Assembly: GCA_900708905.1 (NCBI GenBank)
Contig: CAADRB010000022.1
Coordinates: 1,706,463 to 1,770,462, forward strand
Length of the DNA: 64,000 nt
Origin: Hymenolepis diminuta
Taxonomy: Eukaryota; Platyhelminthes; Cestoda; Cyclophyllidea; Hymenolepididae
Direction: 5' to 3'
Shown: positions 38,711-52,100 of the stretch, one piece after another
How positions within the stretch are numbered: position 1 is the stretch's first letter
Layout: each line of letters opens with the position of its first letter
Notes under the pieces: generated by a model
The model's input: the letters and a program-made list of their open reading frames with translations, nothing else
The model's database searches: none
What the model was told of the DNA's origin: nothing
Position numbers and translations under genes: made by a program

Positions 38711-38775
38711 ATCTACTGGCTAACAAATCTTGAATATCATGGATATAATCTCACACATGAAGTCAGAGATGAATT
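38711..38775 (+). repeat. Dispersed repeat family C
   Basis: Matches 58238-58300 by eye: CTACTGGCTAACAAATCTTG against CTAGTGGTTAACAAGTCCTG, then AATATC and TCTCAC..ATGAAG. The 58 kb copy extends further and its 3' part (58318-58375) resembles 29610-29665. Confidence 0.5.
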
Positions 38776-40027
38776 TGAAGTCTGTCAACTATGATAACAT
38801 TCTGTAACGTTGACTCATAAATAAGCATCTTTCTATTTATAAGGCGACGATTCACAAAGATGATGACATTCAAGATAATGACTCATAATGCCTCAATTCA
38901 ATTTCTCTACCGCAAAACAACTTCCGCTTTCTTATTCCCTTCCATTCCACTACTACTTTCTTCTGCGGTTGTCCAATATATACGTTCTCCAACTGAACTC
39001 TTGATCTTCCCGTCTGGAAAAGTCTGTTGTTCTGAGCGTGTCTTTAGGAAGATCATTAGGATTCGGTCTCCAAAAGGAGCTTTTCTACTTTACCTCAAAA
39101 TAATTTTTTTGTGACGACCAGATTCGGATTCGTATGCATAATATCTTTCCATATTTTAAACCACACTTTCAGTTGATATTAGCGGTTGTACATCCACATC
39201 TACGAGAGGTGGTGTAATTTAACTTCCAGAGAAAGGGAAACCTTTTGTAGCCTTCCATTTATAGACATCTTAATAATTAATGATGATTTTTACACTTGTC
39301 TTTTGCGAAATTTATTGAATTCTGGGCTTTTAAAATGCTTTTGTCGGTCTCATCCGCCTATAAGAAGATATAAATGAGTCAAAACATCATACAGCAAAAT
39401 CCGAGCAACGCAGATAGGAAAAATCATCGAAACTCAAGGATCAAATCATGATAAGTGAGTATTGGGGCATTTGCGTATAGTATAAATATAGTAAGACGCC
39501 TGATACCCTGACTTCATTTTACAGGCACGGCTGCTTTAAGTCACCTTTCTAATTATCACCCGTTTCAGTGCTTTCAACACCCATTTGCTATTTCCTACAT
39601 TCAGATACTATCTCATGATTAAAATTTGAGAAAGATTTTTTGCATTGCCATGAATAAAAGATGGTACCTAAAATAATTGATTCAGCTCCATGTTCACCGA
39701 TTACTCAAGAACATGTTAGTTACATTATAATAATATAACTGGACACTGAAAATGATAGTGTATTTTTAGATTGAAAACAACAACTTATTGATCAATTTCT
39801 TTATGAACATTTTTATAAGAGGGTTTGTAGATTATCAAATTATGTACCGAATTTTGTTTTAATATTCATTACATTATTTTCACTCATATTAATCCAAAAA
39901 TATACGAGTTTTAATTGCAGTAAGCGGCTGAAATTTGTTAACAGTTGGTCCAGAATATACGGAGCTTCAAATTCGCAGCTATTTTTCTCTGCTATGTTAA
40001 GGCTGTGAGCTGATGAATATCATACAA

Positions 40028-40560
40028 GTTCATTTTCCACTCCCAATCATTAGAAGAAAAAATGGATCGAAGTGACAAGATCGTCCATTGTTAATTAAAA
40101 GTTCAACCAATGAGCACTGAAAATTGTAGACAAGCATTTGCTGCAATCCAGAGCTTGCAGCTTGAAGCTTGAATTTTAGAATGTGTGCTCCCCATTTGAT
40201 TGGTATTATGCAATCCGAATCCAAATAATCTGAAGGATAACTCTCTATGCATTTCCAGAATTACCTTTTATTCGCACTCTCCACGACAATACCTTGCCAA
40301 TACGCCCACGAAGTTGGAGTGACCTCATTTATGTCCCTATGACGCGTAACCCCTGTCTAACACGTCTAAACGCGTCCATCGATTTCCCCTCTTTTCTATA
40401 GCCGCCTCGCTTCACATAAAAAGGCACATCTGTGCTCATGCTCTGGCGTGGCCTTACCCAAGTGACTCATATAAAGCTACCCTTGTTTTTCCAGACAACA
40501 CGCACTGGTCAGTGCGGGCTCCTACACGTCCTGTTCATCTCCTCTCCTCCTCAGCACGCT

Positions 40561-40591
<31 letters not shown>

Positions 40592-40890
40592 GTTACTAAT
40601 TGTGGCTTCCTTGAATAAATTTTTGGCCTAATCAACTCTTGGTGTTCTGCTCCAAATGTTGTTAGCTCTTACTCAAACAGCTACGAACGGGTGACTGTTA
40701 TTGTTGTCGTAATTTGTTAGCTGCAAACCGTTGGTTGTTATCTAATTCCAACAAATCGGACAAAATAAGACTTCTTGATATTCTGACGTTGACCTCTGTA
40801 TCCTTTTGATCTCCCTTTTATCATTTATTATACTTTCCGTTAACCGATTTAGTTGCTTTCCCCAAATAACGATAGCAATAATTGCAATAA
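40028..40890 (+). repeat. Dispersed repeat family A, copy split by a solo LTR
   Basis: Both halves match the 25395-25760 copy in order and orientation. The match breaks at 40230 and resumes at 40758, exactly around the LTR described next. This shows that the repeat is older than the LTR insertion. Confidence 0.7.
40231..40753 (+). mobile_element. Solo LTR of a retrotransposon (523 bp)
   Basis: The block starts TGAAGG and ends CCAACA, that is the TG...CA termini of LTRs. It is flanked by the 4-bp duplication AATC (40227-40230 and 40754-40757). Inside are TATAAA at 40470-40475, a pyrimidine tract with a CT microsatellite (about 40562-40591) and AATAAA at 40614-40619, in the U3-R-U5 order expected for plus orientation. 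No internal coding region or second LTR is present. It interrupts an older repeat whose empty form is at 25395-25760. The superfamily is not determined; 4-5 bp duplications fit Gypsy or Bel-Pao. Confidence 0.82.
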
Positions 40891-42029
40891 TAACCTAATT
40901 ATTTCAGAGACCTGACAATCCGATATAATTTATAATTAATAAACAGTGTATAAATTGCATTTTTTAATGTAAAAAGTCTTCTATACTCATTCTGGAGAGC
41001 AGTTAGGAGATATTTTCAGTATCTAGGTTTTTGAAGTCATTTTTAGCATCTCCCGTACGGTAAATGACGGCAAAGGTTTTCATTGACAACAATTTTGCTG
41101 CTAATACATTCGATTAAATTTTAATTTGTTTAATTTTCGGGATAAAATTTAATTCGATTTAATTTAATTTTAATTAATTAAAATATAATTGCAATTAAAT
41201 CCATTCCATTTGAAGCTAAAACACAGCCAGAAAGAAATTAATACTTTTAGATAGTTTAATATTTCATAATTACTAAAATTCTAAACGATTATCTGCACTG
41301 AAATTAAGTTAGAAAAGGGTTTTCATAGCACCTGTGTAAATTGTGCACTGATCGTTCATTTTAAATACACATCTCCTCTTCACATACCTCCCTCTTGAAG
41401 ACCATGCTTAAATTCTCCCTGTTGTTCCCTTTCAGCAGGCGCAACCTCTACGACAATTTCAGTGCTAGTGGCATGTGAAAATTAAATTGTCGCACTTAAG
41501 AACTCATTTAACATTATATTATTGTAACTCGCGGCTGGGCGAAAATATAATTTTTTCCTTGGAAGAGTAACTGACATCGAGTTACAGTAAATTCTAATAA
41601 GAGGGATCGAAGATGTTGAGAATAAGGTGAGAATGTCAAAGGTGTCATTCCTTATTTGCTTTTGGATTCGAGTTATTTATTTAGTTTACCAAATAATTCA
41701 AATTTCATCAATCGTCCCCCAGATTACTGAGAAAATTCTTGTCCCTGATAGTTTTTACGATCGCTGATTAATTAAAATGGTTGAATCTTACCACTCTCTT
41801 TTAAATGCCAAGAAAGCAGGACGATACTGGCTTACGTGATCTTGACACACACTCTTATTGTCATGAGAGGTTAAATGAGACCAGCAAAGACTTAAAGTAT
41901 GAGTTTACTCAGAATAAAACTTGATACAAATTTACCGATCGATTACCTTTAACAGGGAGAGAGATATCATTACCTTTCTATTAATTTGATAATCTTTTTA
42001 TAGAAATTTCAGACCAACAATACTTCATG

Positions 42030-42146
42030 CATTGGTAGCCGGACGCGTCTGTCATGTGAGAGGTGACAAGTTCGGTTTCCACTGGCTCACGCCTAGTTAG
42101 CGAAATGCCTAACCGCACTGGTTAAATCTGGTTAATTAGAGAGTGG
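42030..42146 (+). repeat. tRNA-derived SINE copy 1
   Basis: The head resembles a tRNA, with TTGGTAGC at 42032-42039 in the A-box position, GTCTGTCATG in the anticodon-arm position and a B-box-like GTTCGGTTTCC at 42070-42080. The body contains AACCGCACTGGTTAAATCTG (42111-42130), then GTTAATTAGAGA. It matches the copies near 53.3, 53.6, 54.8 and 62.4 kb. Confidence 0.65.
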
Positions 42147-45100
42147 AATAATTTGAATCTGTACCGGATGCTACATCAGTAAGTCTTTTTGCTACACCTA
42201 AGTAATCCTCCTAAGCACTCCGAATAGCCTCTAACAGAGTCCTCTATTATCAAGTTACTCCCAAATTCGTTAAGCTCTGCCCAAAGTGGTAAGAACCAGA
42301 AAGATGCTGAGTGAAGAGGGTTTATTGACCACTTCGTTGTTTTTTGTAAGTCAAAAGCTTAGTCATTAAATACAAAACCATGCTAGGCTGCAGGGATCTT
42401 GATTGCTGATTGGTTGAGGAGGGCTCAGCACACACGCCGCGTTTGTTCTCTACGTCACCGGTTACATCCCGCACTTCCCAGAAAGTTCTAGCGCACGTGA
42501 TTCAACCAGCCTTGTTAGCGTCGTGAACCCCGCAAATCTCTTAAACAGAGGCTTTATGATATCACTCTCTATCCAAGATGAGCGTTGGGAAATGCTTTCT
42601 TAAAGAGGTTTGGGAATTATTATTGTTATATTCCTTAAAATAAAATATATTCATTACAGTAGGTAATAAGTTATTTTGTTTATAAATGATTTGCTATCTA
42701 ACAATGTGGTGATTTTTTAAATCCATCAAAATGTTACTGAATCTGGAGATGAAGGAAATATAAGAATTGAGCAGCTAAGTCGATCTGATTTGCTCTGAAT
42801 ATACTTTATTCAGAGAGTAGACACTATCTCTCAAATTTATAGGCTTATGTATTTCCACTGCTGTGTCAGATGGATTTAAAGTGTTATGTAAAATACATTA
42901 TTGCCAAAATGCACACAAATGCAAACTTTTGTTTATAAAAACCATATAACTAATGTAGTTGTCTACATGACAAATTTCCAAAATAAACTTCAACAGGACT
43001 TATGAGCATCGTATATCTAAAAAACAAGAGGATTTTAAGCACAAAGTGTATTAGGAACTGCTTATATTAGACCTAGAAGATCAAGAGAAATAATGTCTTG
43101 TCTAGAACGGATCTTGGGCCACTGAGTAAGCTACATAAACATATACAAATGTTAGGGAGCAGATAAGGCTACGGCTACTGTTTCCTGAATCTAGGTGTTC
43201 AAACATTACGGAAAAGAGATTTGTAGCTCAAACCCTGGATACTTTTATTTTCAGAACTCGACTATTCACAGTTCAAATTCGCTCCTTAGAATAAATGTAT
43301 TACTAAGAGTTATATTTCTCCTTTTCAATAATATGAACTGAACGTACCATTAATCTTAAATTTATGAGGACTTACAAACTGATGAAACCTAAACCGCCCA
43401 TAGTGAAAATCTGAAAATAGTGACCATACGAAATCTTTATTTTATTCAAGTGCTGAAGTTGTCATCTAAGTACCGAATGGGGTGCTTGTTTCAATAAACA
43501 GGAACAGGGATACGAACCAAGCTATTCGCTCTGTCAAAGTGGCCAATCACAAACATAGGGATGTATTGAAGAGAAATAGCACATGTTGTTGCAGATACGG
43601 GACTTACGATATGCGTAAATTGGCAGTCGCAAAATTACAACAGGGCTGCAGGTTCGCTTTCATTTTGACCAATAGGAAGAGACTGATTGCATCATTCAAG
43701 GCTACAATGACTCTTCATTTGAAAAAAGTAATAATCAACGTCAATAAATAAGCTTAATTTCAAAGGTAATAAGTAATATTTGTGTGGAAGGGAAACGAAA
43801 AACTTAGACGTTTAAATTTAATCTGATTCTCTCTTGTTTATTGAGATCTGATCTTCACCACCGGTAAAAGCCATCCGCAGTGACTGCCTTGGACCTTGCG
43901 ACCTGTCCAGACCCGAGATCATGACAAGGAAGATATATGGATGATGGGTGATTAAGATGACTGAGAATGATATATTCGGTCACCTCGATCTTTATTTATT
44001 GTTTAAATAGACCATAAATGGAATAAACTTTGAAGAAAGTTTGGGAACGGTCCATTCTGTGAAGACAGCCGACATCTTAAGCGCTGATATTGAATACTAT
44101 CATGTTCTCATCGACTTTGATGAATCAGATCTAGATAAAGAAAACGATATAGTCACAGATTAACTAGACTATGTTGTGTTGCCGCCTATCTTGTTCATGT
44201 TAGTGTCAGCAATTTCTTCTAGGTATGATCATTTCCAAAAAAGAGTGTAAACTAAAATTGCTATTGCCTTTATTCTCGTGTGTTCTTCATCAAGCAAATT
44301 TAAACTGATCTGAGAGGTATAGGATCATGACAATACCGAAATACAAATGTTCTTTTTTTTGAAAAATCAGCATCCAATGCGGTTTTCTACTTAGCTGACT
44401 TTGCTAATTCAAAGTATTTAAAAGTCTTAAAAAGAGAGATCAAATAATACTTGCGTTCAGGGGAAATCCCTAAATACTAGGTCCAAAATCCTTAAATTCT
44501 ATTCTCCTCCTCTTAAAAGTATGAATTCGACTGCTGTAATCGGTCTCTGATTATGTATCTTCGATATGAACTCTAAGGCGATTGAAAATTAACTCATCAT
44601 AAAGATCCGTAGATGTTTAAAGTTGAAGAATGTGCCAAGTTAACGGAACTCTAGGAAGTTTAGAAACCTGTGATTCGAGTGTAAATCTGAGAATTGCTTA
44701 CCATTAGATAGATGTGAAGACCGTCAAGAGCTTTCAAGCAAAGCTCAAGTTCATAGGCTCTAGAATGGATTCTCTTACGTGTAAGTATTAAAAGTTATCA
44801 GCTTGTTTTCAAGACTTGAAATTAATGCTTACGTTTTTAGTGAAGGAAAAAATATTCAGATGAGAACTCCTAAGAGGAAGAGGGAAAAACGACCTTTCTA
44901 AATGGGGATGCAATTTACTCGCATTTTATGTTAGAATGAATTTAGAAAATATCATATAAGCGGGACTATTTGGCACGATTCTCGCTTTTAGGTTCCGAGA
45001 AATTGCTAATTCCTAAAAATGCTGACTGTGTGACAGAGTATACGTTGCTTTACCTCCCTGATGGACATGACCATTGAATATAGACACCAACATCTAGGAC

Positions 45101-46619
45101 TTTCTTTAACACTAAATAAAATAGTATATATGAAGAATGTAATTTTTTATTGAATATCTGGTTGGCTGCAGATAATAATTTCGTATCTGAACCTAGAAGT
45201 ATCAGAATTGCTTCACGTGGCTACCGACATTTTCTAAACAATTCACCAGGACACATAGAATACAAGTGATTTACCAGTGGCAAGAGCTAGCCATAATAGA
45301 TCAGGGAGTAACCACCGATTTGTCACACAAATGGACATAAAGAGCTAATATTAACGATCAACTGTTATGTTTTTAAATATAGTATTGCCTATCTACATCG
45401 CATGTACGTTGAAATGGACATTAAATAAGCGTGTGTTGTATTTTATGTGCAAATTAAAATTTTTTCTCTACTCAAATTGCTGTGAGTTGATCATGACTGA
45501 CATCATCTAACGTCTAAAATTCTATTTACGGATAGCTGATCAGTAATGCGGAAACGTCTCAAAGTCCACCAATGTCCGCATATTATTCACCTGTGTTAAA
45601 GCTAAAATTTTGCCACGGTCCATTTCGTAACATACACAACCTACCAAAACGACTAAGTAGATTTCATATGTTGCTTAATTCAAGATTTCTACAATATCCT
45701 AGCATCCTTTCAACTGTTTTTGCCAGCTCGAAAGCAATAAATAAACTGAGTTAATCCATCTACATCAGACCAGCTAATCATCAGGCCCAGATTTTGCTCA
45801 TCTTTCTACCTCGTCTGTAGTTCTTCCTCTCTGGCGTTTTACGAATAACACTGTATGCAAGTGTCTCTCTTCATACTTGTGCTTGTTCTGATTACTTTGC
45901 ATCTAGTGATCTTAGTTTTTCTCCTCCAAGGGGCATTAGAGGACATATGAGACTTTTAAAAAATAGTAATTATAAAGTGATAACGATGATTATACATTAT
46001 TCAACAATGAAGGAATGCGATTTTCTCACCTTAATATAATAAGTATAAAAAAGAATATACCAGGTACTTGTTTAAGCCCATCAAAAAATTGTTTATTTTT
46101 TCATTTCTCAAACAAACCAGATTGAAGACGCCTACCGAACATCGGAACCACATAAGAAAGACAAAAAAAACCTCCTATCAGATTCGTTTTTCTGAGCAGC
46201 TCTTTTTATCCACTGAATGTGAGAAGTTGGATTTTGAATCTGCATCGATCATTGTAATTTATTCTCTTATTTGATTTAATATCTTATAAAATAAGCAAAA
46301 ATTTAGATAACAGCATGCATTTTACGTCAAAGCTATTTTCCTCTTTATTTAAAAAATATCATTAATATAAATAAGAATATACTGAAGATATTATGGGAAA
46401 AATATTGCCTAATGGAATCTCGAGGATAATCAGTTCCGGATCATATCACTGATAACTTTTAAGTAGGATATAAATATTCCCACAAACTAAATATTTAAAA
46501 TATGCAAAATTACATTCACTCAGATTCGTATCATAGGATAATTAAATGGGGAATTTTTTATTGTTCAGGAAAGTAGTGTAAACTGGAAGTCGCATTAAAA
46601 TATCAATCTTCATGTTTTG

Positions 46620-47110
46620 GGCTCTTTTCTGGAAGAAGGAGGGATAGGAGAATGAGAAAATATGCTGCATCTTCATTAATACTTATAACGAGGATCATTG
46701 GCGTTGAGAGAATGAACGTAAACAGCATCTTTCAGTTAATCGTCTGCCCTCGTAAAAGGGTGGTGGATTACTCTTATTTTAACGAATATGACGTCTCCAC
46801 ATATTCGCTAATCACTTTCACAATTATTACTCCTGAAAGTCTTTCGAAATCGCATTAATTTGCTCTATTTCCTATCAGGAAAACAACAGCATATGCAGAG
46901 TGTGCAAATGCGTTCAGAGAGATGATAAGAAACGCCACTACATTTTTCTTACAAACAGAGCTCAATCATATACTAAAATAAACATCTGATAAAGTATTCC
47001 CTTGTTTACAATGTCTATTTCAGCTCAGTGAGGGCCAATTTCGTTCAGAGGCATAAATAATATTCCCTATAATTGAACATACATGGAGAAAATAATGATG
47101 ATATAAAATC
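46620..47110 (+). repeat. Dispersed repeat family B with 68-codon frame (copy 1)
   Basis: Aligned by eye with the minus strand of 63400-64000. It contains an ATG frame 46652-46858 (68 codons). Homology continues beyond the stop, for example TTCAGAGAGATGATAAGAAAC here against TCCATAGAGATGACGAGAAAC, and TTTACAATGTCT against TTTACAACGTCT. No protein family is recognised. Confidence 0.6.
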
Positions 47111-49139
47111 CAGCAAAAAGAGTCCAAGGATTCGACTGTTGGTTCATATTTTCAAATGTGTTTCAGATGTTGAAAATCTTTACCGCAGGCCTTTTTCATG
47201 CATAAATCAGTCAGATAGCCTAAATCAAATTTTGACGAATTATTCTTTGATTTACGAAACGCTGAAACTCAATTCCATTTAAAGTCCTAAATCAAATTCA
47301 TTCTAATTGAATTTCTGCTACTATAATGACGAAAAAACGAATTGCGTCATTAAAAGTGAAGCGAAAATATCAGGCGAGTAACTTGTCCTGAAAGGTTCTG
47401 TGGATTGAAGGCTCATCAATTGTTGTTCATCTGAATAACCAGCTGTCTTGAGTTCATGAAGTGAAGAAAGAGCAGACGACACTTTCTCTATATTGTGCAT
47501 TAGTTAGGACTATGGATTGAACTGAAGACGTTGCCAAGGAAAAATCACTTTAAACTCTACGTCCTATCTTGATTACTACTATTTGTATCATTTTAGTAGA
47601 AGTTCCAAATAAGATTTACTGTATTACTAATTGGCAGTATTGATAACAGTACTTCGTCTATCTAAAGAACTAGATTTCATTATAGTTATTATTCTAACAG
47701 ATGTCCTTAACTTGGAAGGAATTTGAGAAAATCTCATAATAAAAGTAAATAGGATTACTCAATTTACACTTCAACTCTACTGAACATAAATTCCTATCAA
47801 ACACGTTCCAATTTTCAGGTATAGTGTGATCGAAAGTTATAGCTACAATGGGTGCCGTACTATTAGACTGAAGTCTAGAACTGTGGGATCACAAAACTTG
47901 GCCATATATGATTTAGTCTTCCTTATAGAATACCGTAATTGACTCTTGGATTCCCTAAGAGACTGCACTAGTTGCAAATACAACCTGACAACGTCATAGT
48001 TAAAAACGACCCAAACCGCTGCACAAAAGTAGGACGCACGTTTTCGCGTCGATAAGTCGATTTATTTTATCCTCCATTTACAACCGTAATGCGAACAAAT
48101 TTGTTTGAATAAAAGAGAATTAAAGGAAATAGCGCTTAAAAACCAAAAAATAAAACAACCTTACACGAATTATTTTGAGAGAAAATACTATTTATTCATT
48201 CAACAATACCTAACCAAAATTTATCGCACGTTTAAAGTTGCCAGATAAATGGGATGTCGAATGAAAGTAACAGATATGAATGTTATGAACTCTTGCGATT
48301 GGATAATAGTAAACTTATTATAACTACCAAATGAATCTCTTATTGTCAGTTACAATGAATAGTTTACATACATTTGTAAAATTCAAAATCATAACCTTGA
48401 TGCCTAACAATGGATCGACTGACGACCATGACACAAAATCTGCATTCGAAATACCTTATATTATAAAATACTATAAATTCTTGAATGCTATAAATAATCT
48501 GACTCTTTGTCAGCTCACTTAGGTAAACTAACGAAAACTGAATACCTAAACGATGATCTAGGTGTTAATTTACTCGAAAAGCATCATATTGCGGTCCAAT
48601 ATTTAATTTGTTTTCATAAAGGTATATAAGATTGTAATCGTAAAGATAAAGCAGAATTTTATGTTCTAAACATTAAACAACAAAAATTTGCTTTGACTTC
48701 AGTTAAACTTGATATTGTGAACTGCCTCATCAGATGAATAGTATTTTCCCCTGGAATTATTGTAACTTTGGGCAAAATATCAACATTGTTTATGATGATG
48801 AATTTTTGGTGAATCTCCCGTTTTTAATGAAAGTCAAGATTTCCCTGAAATATTAGTATTTCCGAGCGTTTTCGTAAATAACTACAGAAGGACATAAAAT
48901 TATAATACGAATAAACCGAGATCGATTAGAATTTAGAAAAGAATCTCGAAAACAGATGTCAAAGTTATAATTGAAAAATTTTCATTTTCTTATGTTTCAT
49001 CAGTAAATTACAAAAATATCTAACCAATTAATGTATTGTTTTGCTTGGAGATATTTGACAAGTCACATTGACCTTACATGTTAATTGGCTAGCCAGATTG
49101 CTGCCAGTCTAGTGGGCATTTTAAAATACTCTGAGCGGT

Positions 49140-52100
49140 ATGATTAGGAGTATTTTTATAATCAATAGAGATCGGGAAGTTCTTCTTGAAAAACACTGGA
49201 AAAATATCACCCCTCGGTCGGTTTTAGATTCTCTTTGTGAAGGGCAGCCAAAAGTAATTCTTATGTTGCGGGCTACATAACCGATCGTCTCATCTTTTTG
49301 TATCTTATATAATACAATATTTTATGCACAAATGACACTAATTTATTTTTGTCTATTTAGCTATTGAATCCTTTGAAAGTTCCTGGAGTTGTCGTTTCAT
49401 CAAATAATATAATTTTGATTTCTGTTGAAAAGAATGGTATATTCTTTATCGCTGCATGTATTGAAGAAGGTTCGGCATCTAGTTCAATTATATTCTTTTC
49501 TCAGTTCCTCCTTTACTCGTTGTGGAGTTTTTAAATAATTTAATATTAATCTATGAGGATTATTTCGGGACCATTGCGGAATCAACTATTTCTGAGAATG
49601 TTGTTTGCGCATTTGAGGTAGGTTCGATCCTTTTATCTGCATAGCTGTATTTTATAGCTTCTTGATGAGATGCTGGATAACGGATTTCCATTAACAACGG
49701 AATCAAATATTCTCAAGGAGATCATTAAACCACCAAAACTTCTTCGATCTATTGCAGAGGTGGTTACGGGTCGATCTCTAGGTGGTGTCAACGCTACTTT
49801 GCCTGTTAGTCAATTAACAAATATAAGATGGAGACGTGCCGGCGTTAAGTATGCTACCAACGAGGCCTTTTTCGATATAACAGAGCGTGTGAATGCCATT
49901 ATCGATCGGTCTGGAAATGTCCTTTTAGCTGAAGTTGAAGGAGCCGTAAGTCAAGAATCTGCAGTCTTTTCTTATGATAAAAGATATAATGAGCAATAGT
50001 TTTCCATACGAAAATACGTATAGCCTCTATAATCGCTGGAACATATTATCGATGTATACATTTACCTTCATTAGATTCTGATTCATTAAATCAGACGCGT
50101 TTTTTTGTTTTATTAGTAAATTATCAGAACATGAGCCTCTGGCGACCTCACATTGTTATCTCCCAAGTATTATTTGTTTATCAGAGCTCACTATTTCCCG
50201 GGTTGATTACGGTTACCATTTTTATAGCCGATCGTAGTGCATACTAACTTAATATTTTATCACGAAAAGATCTGTACCATTGTTTGTGATTGATTTAAAA
50301 TTGTATTGGTGTTCAAGAATGTTCTTTTTGGGTTGATTTTTTTCAAGTTTCCATCTTGATTTCCTCCTTTGGTTAACTGATAGGAATTGTACTTCAGTCC
50401 CTATTTCTAATTTGTATTCAAATTTTGGAATTTTCGAACGTCAATTTTGCCCATATCAATTCCCATTCGATAATACTGGGGATGCATATAAATATGTTCT
50501 CTTGTTTATAAATAGAAGGAGGGGTTCGGAATACAAAAAATCATCAAAAAATTAACCAAAAACTTGTTTGACGTCTTACTTTAGTTGTCTCAGACGGAGT
50601 TAGGCCTATGCTGTTTTTGTCCTTTCCGTTCGGTAGGTGTGGGAGTAGAACTCTTTGTTATTATGTTTAAATTTACACAGACATCTAATTTTCTCTCTTA
50701 TTCTAGTGTAGTGGTCTTCATATCTGACCTACTCTAAATACCTAATATCATAGTTGTTTCGAATGGCTTTTGTTCTATTTCTATTTAATTTAAGATGAAC
50801 TAGAGTAGGTGGAAGTTGCAATTTTATCGACAGTTTCTTGGACCACGAAATTTATCTAAATCTCACTATTTAATTGTCATTAATCTTTATTTCTGTTGTG
50901 CAGATCGATTGTGTAATTCACCTTTCGGGGATGCCAGATTTGTCATTGAGTTTCAACAATCCTCGACTGTTAGACGACGTAAGTTTGCATCCCTGTATTC
51001 GATACTTCCGGTGGGAGAAACAGCGTGTCCTCTCTTTCATCCCCCCTGATGGAAAATTCCGACTTCTTAGCTACTTCATTCCAAATATTAAGTAAGAAGT
51101 TTTTTTTTAATACATTTTAAGCACCTTAGTTTAATTGAGTCCTAATATTATTTACATTATAATGTTATTCTAATAAGTTGCGTATAACCACAAATCTAGT
51201 CATTTATACGGAGAGGGTAATAAGGAGATATCTGTGATGCCATCGCAATTCGTTGGCTGAAGATTGAGGGATGTACGTATAGTACAAAAAAGATAAAATG
51301 TGTATTATGAAGGGCAGGTAGAAGATACTAAAAAGAAACTTATTTTAATTTACAGTTAGCATTTAGACACATGTTTGAATAAAAGTTGACATAACATTGA
51401 AGCCAGGTCACATCCGAATTACATAAATAGCGCATTAGACGCTCGAGAGAATGACTAAAGGACAAAATGGGGTGATTTGAACGTAACTCGTTAACACGAG
51501 TCGCTGCATATGCAGGTATGTTCATGATGCTTTATCACCTATGTTCTGTCTTCACATAAAGGCTGGGCACTGTGGGTGTTGTTAGTGCTCCAGAACTCCT
51601 TAGTATCCGGACTTCCTATCTACTTATGAAGAAAATTGGACAATATTTAAGGCTCTTGACATTCATTCCGGCAGACCGAATGAGAAAAATAAATAAGGCT
51701 AGATTTCCGCTCTTCAGCTTCTTCAAACAATGACTTCACTTTTTTATAGTTCAATATCTCTCCCCATCGCACTGAGGCATAATATATCCATAAAAGAATC
51801 CGGTAGTCGAATCGAACTCTCTGTGTCTCCAAAATCTACTGCTGGTAAACCGGTGAGCGTGTTTACGGTTCTTTAATCCTGTCAATCTATTTATTTTCAA
51901 CCTATTCCGAGTTATCCATTCATACTTAATTATTCAGTGCTTCTTATCCTTCCTTATGGATCTAAGCAATTTTTGACCACTTAAGAATCTCTTGGTTTTA
52001 TTCAACTTTAAATACTGAGGAAGGAATATCGTTATCTACTGAATATCATTTTCTCTTTAAATCCACAAATCTAGCATAGGTATTACACTTAAAATTGTGG

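Larger units (their letters stand above)
35963..49139. other. AT-rich gene desert, right part
   Basis: No supported gene upstream of AP3M. It holds family C repeat (38711-38775), family A repeat interrupted by a solo LTR (40028-40890), a SINE copy (42030-42146), a GC-rich patch (42390-42545) and a dispersed element with a short shared frame (46620-47110). A purine/G-rich run lies at about 37600-37620. The rest shows nothing recognisable. Confidence 0.7.

Noticed and set aside
42030..42110. Functional tRNA gene
   Set aside because: The head has A/B-box-like motifs but no convincing acceptor stem, and it belongs to a multi-copy SINE.
43482..43751. 89-codon plus frame in the desert
   Set aside because: Lys/Arg/Ile-rich chance frame without motifs or splice partners.
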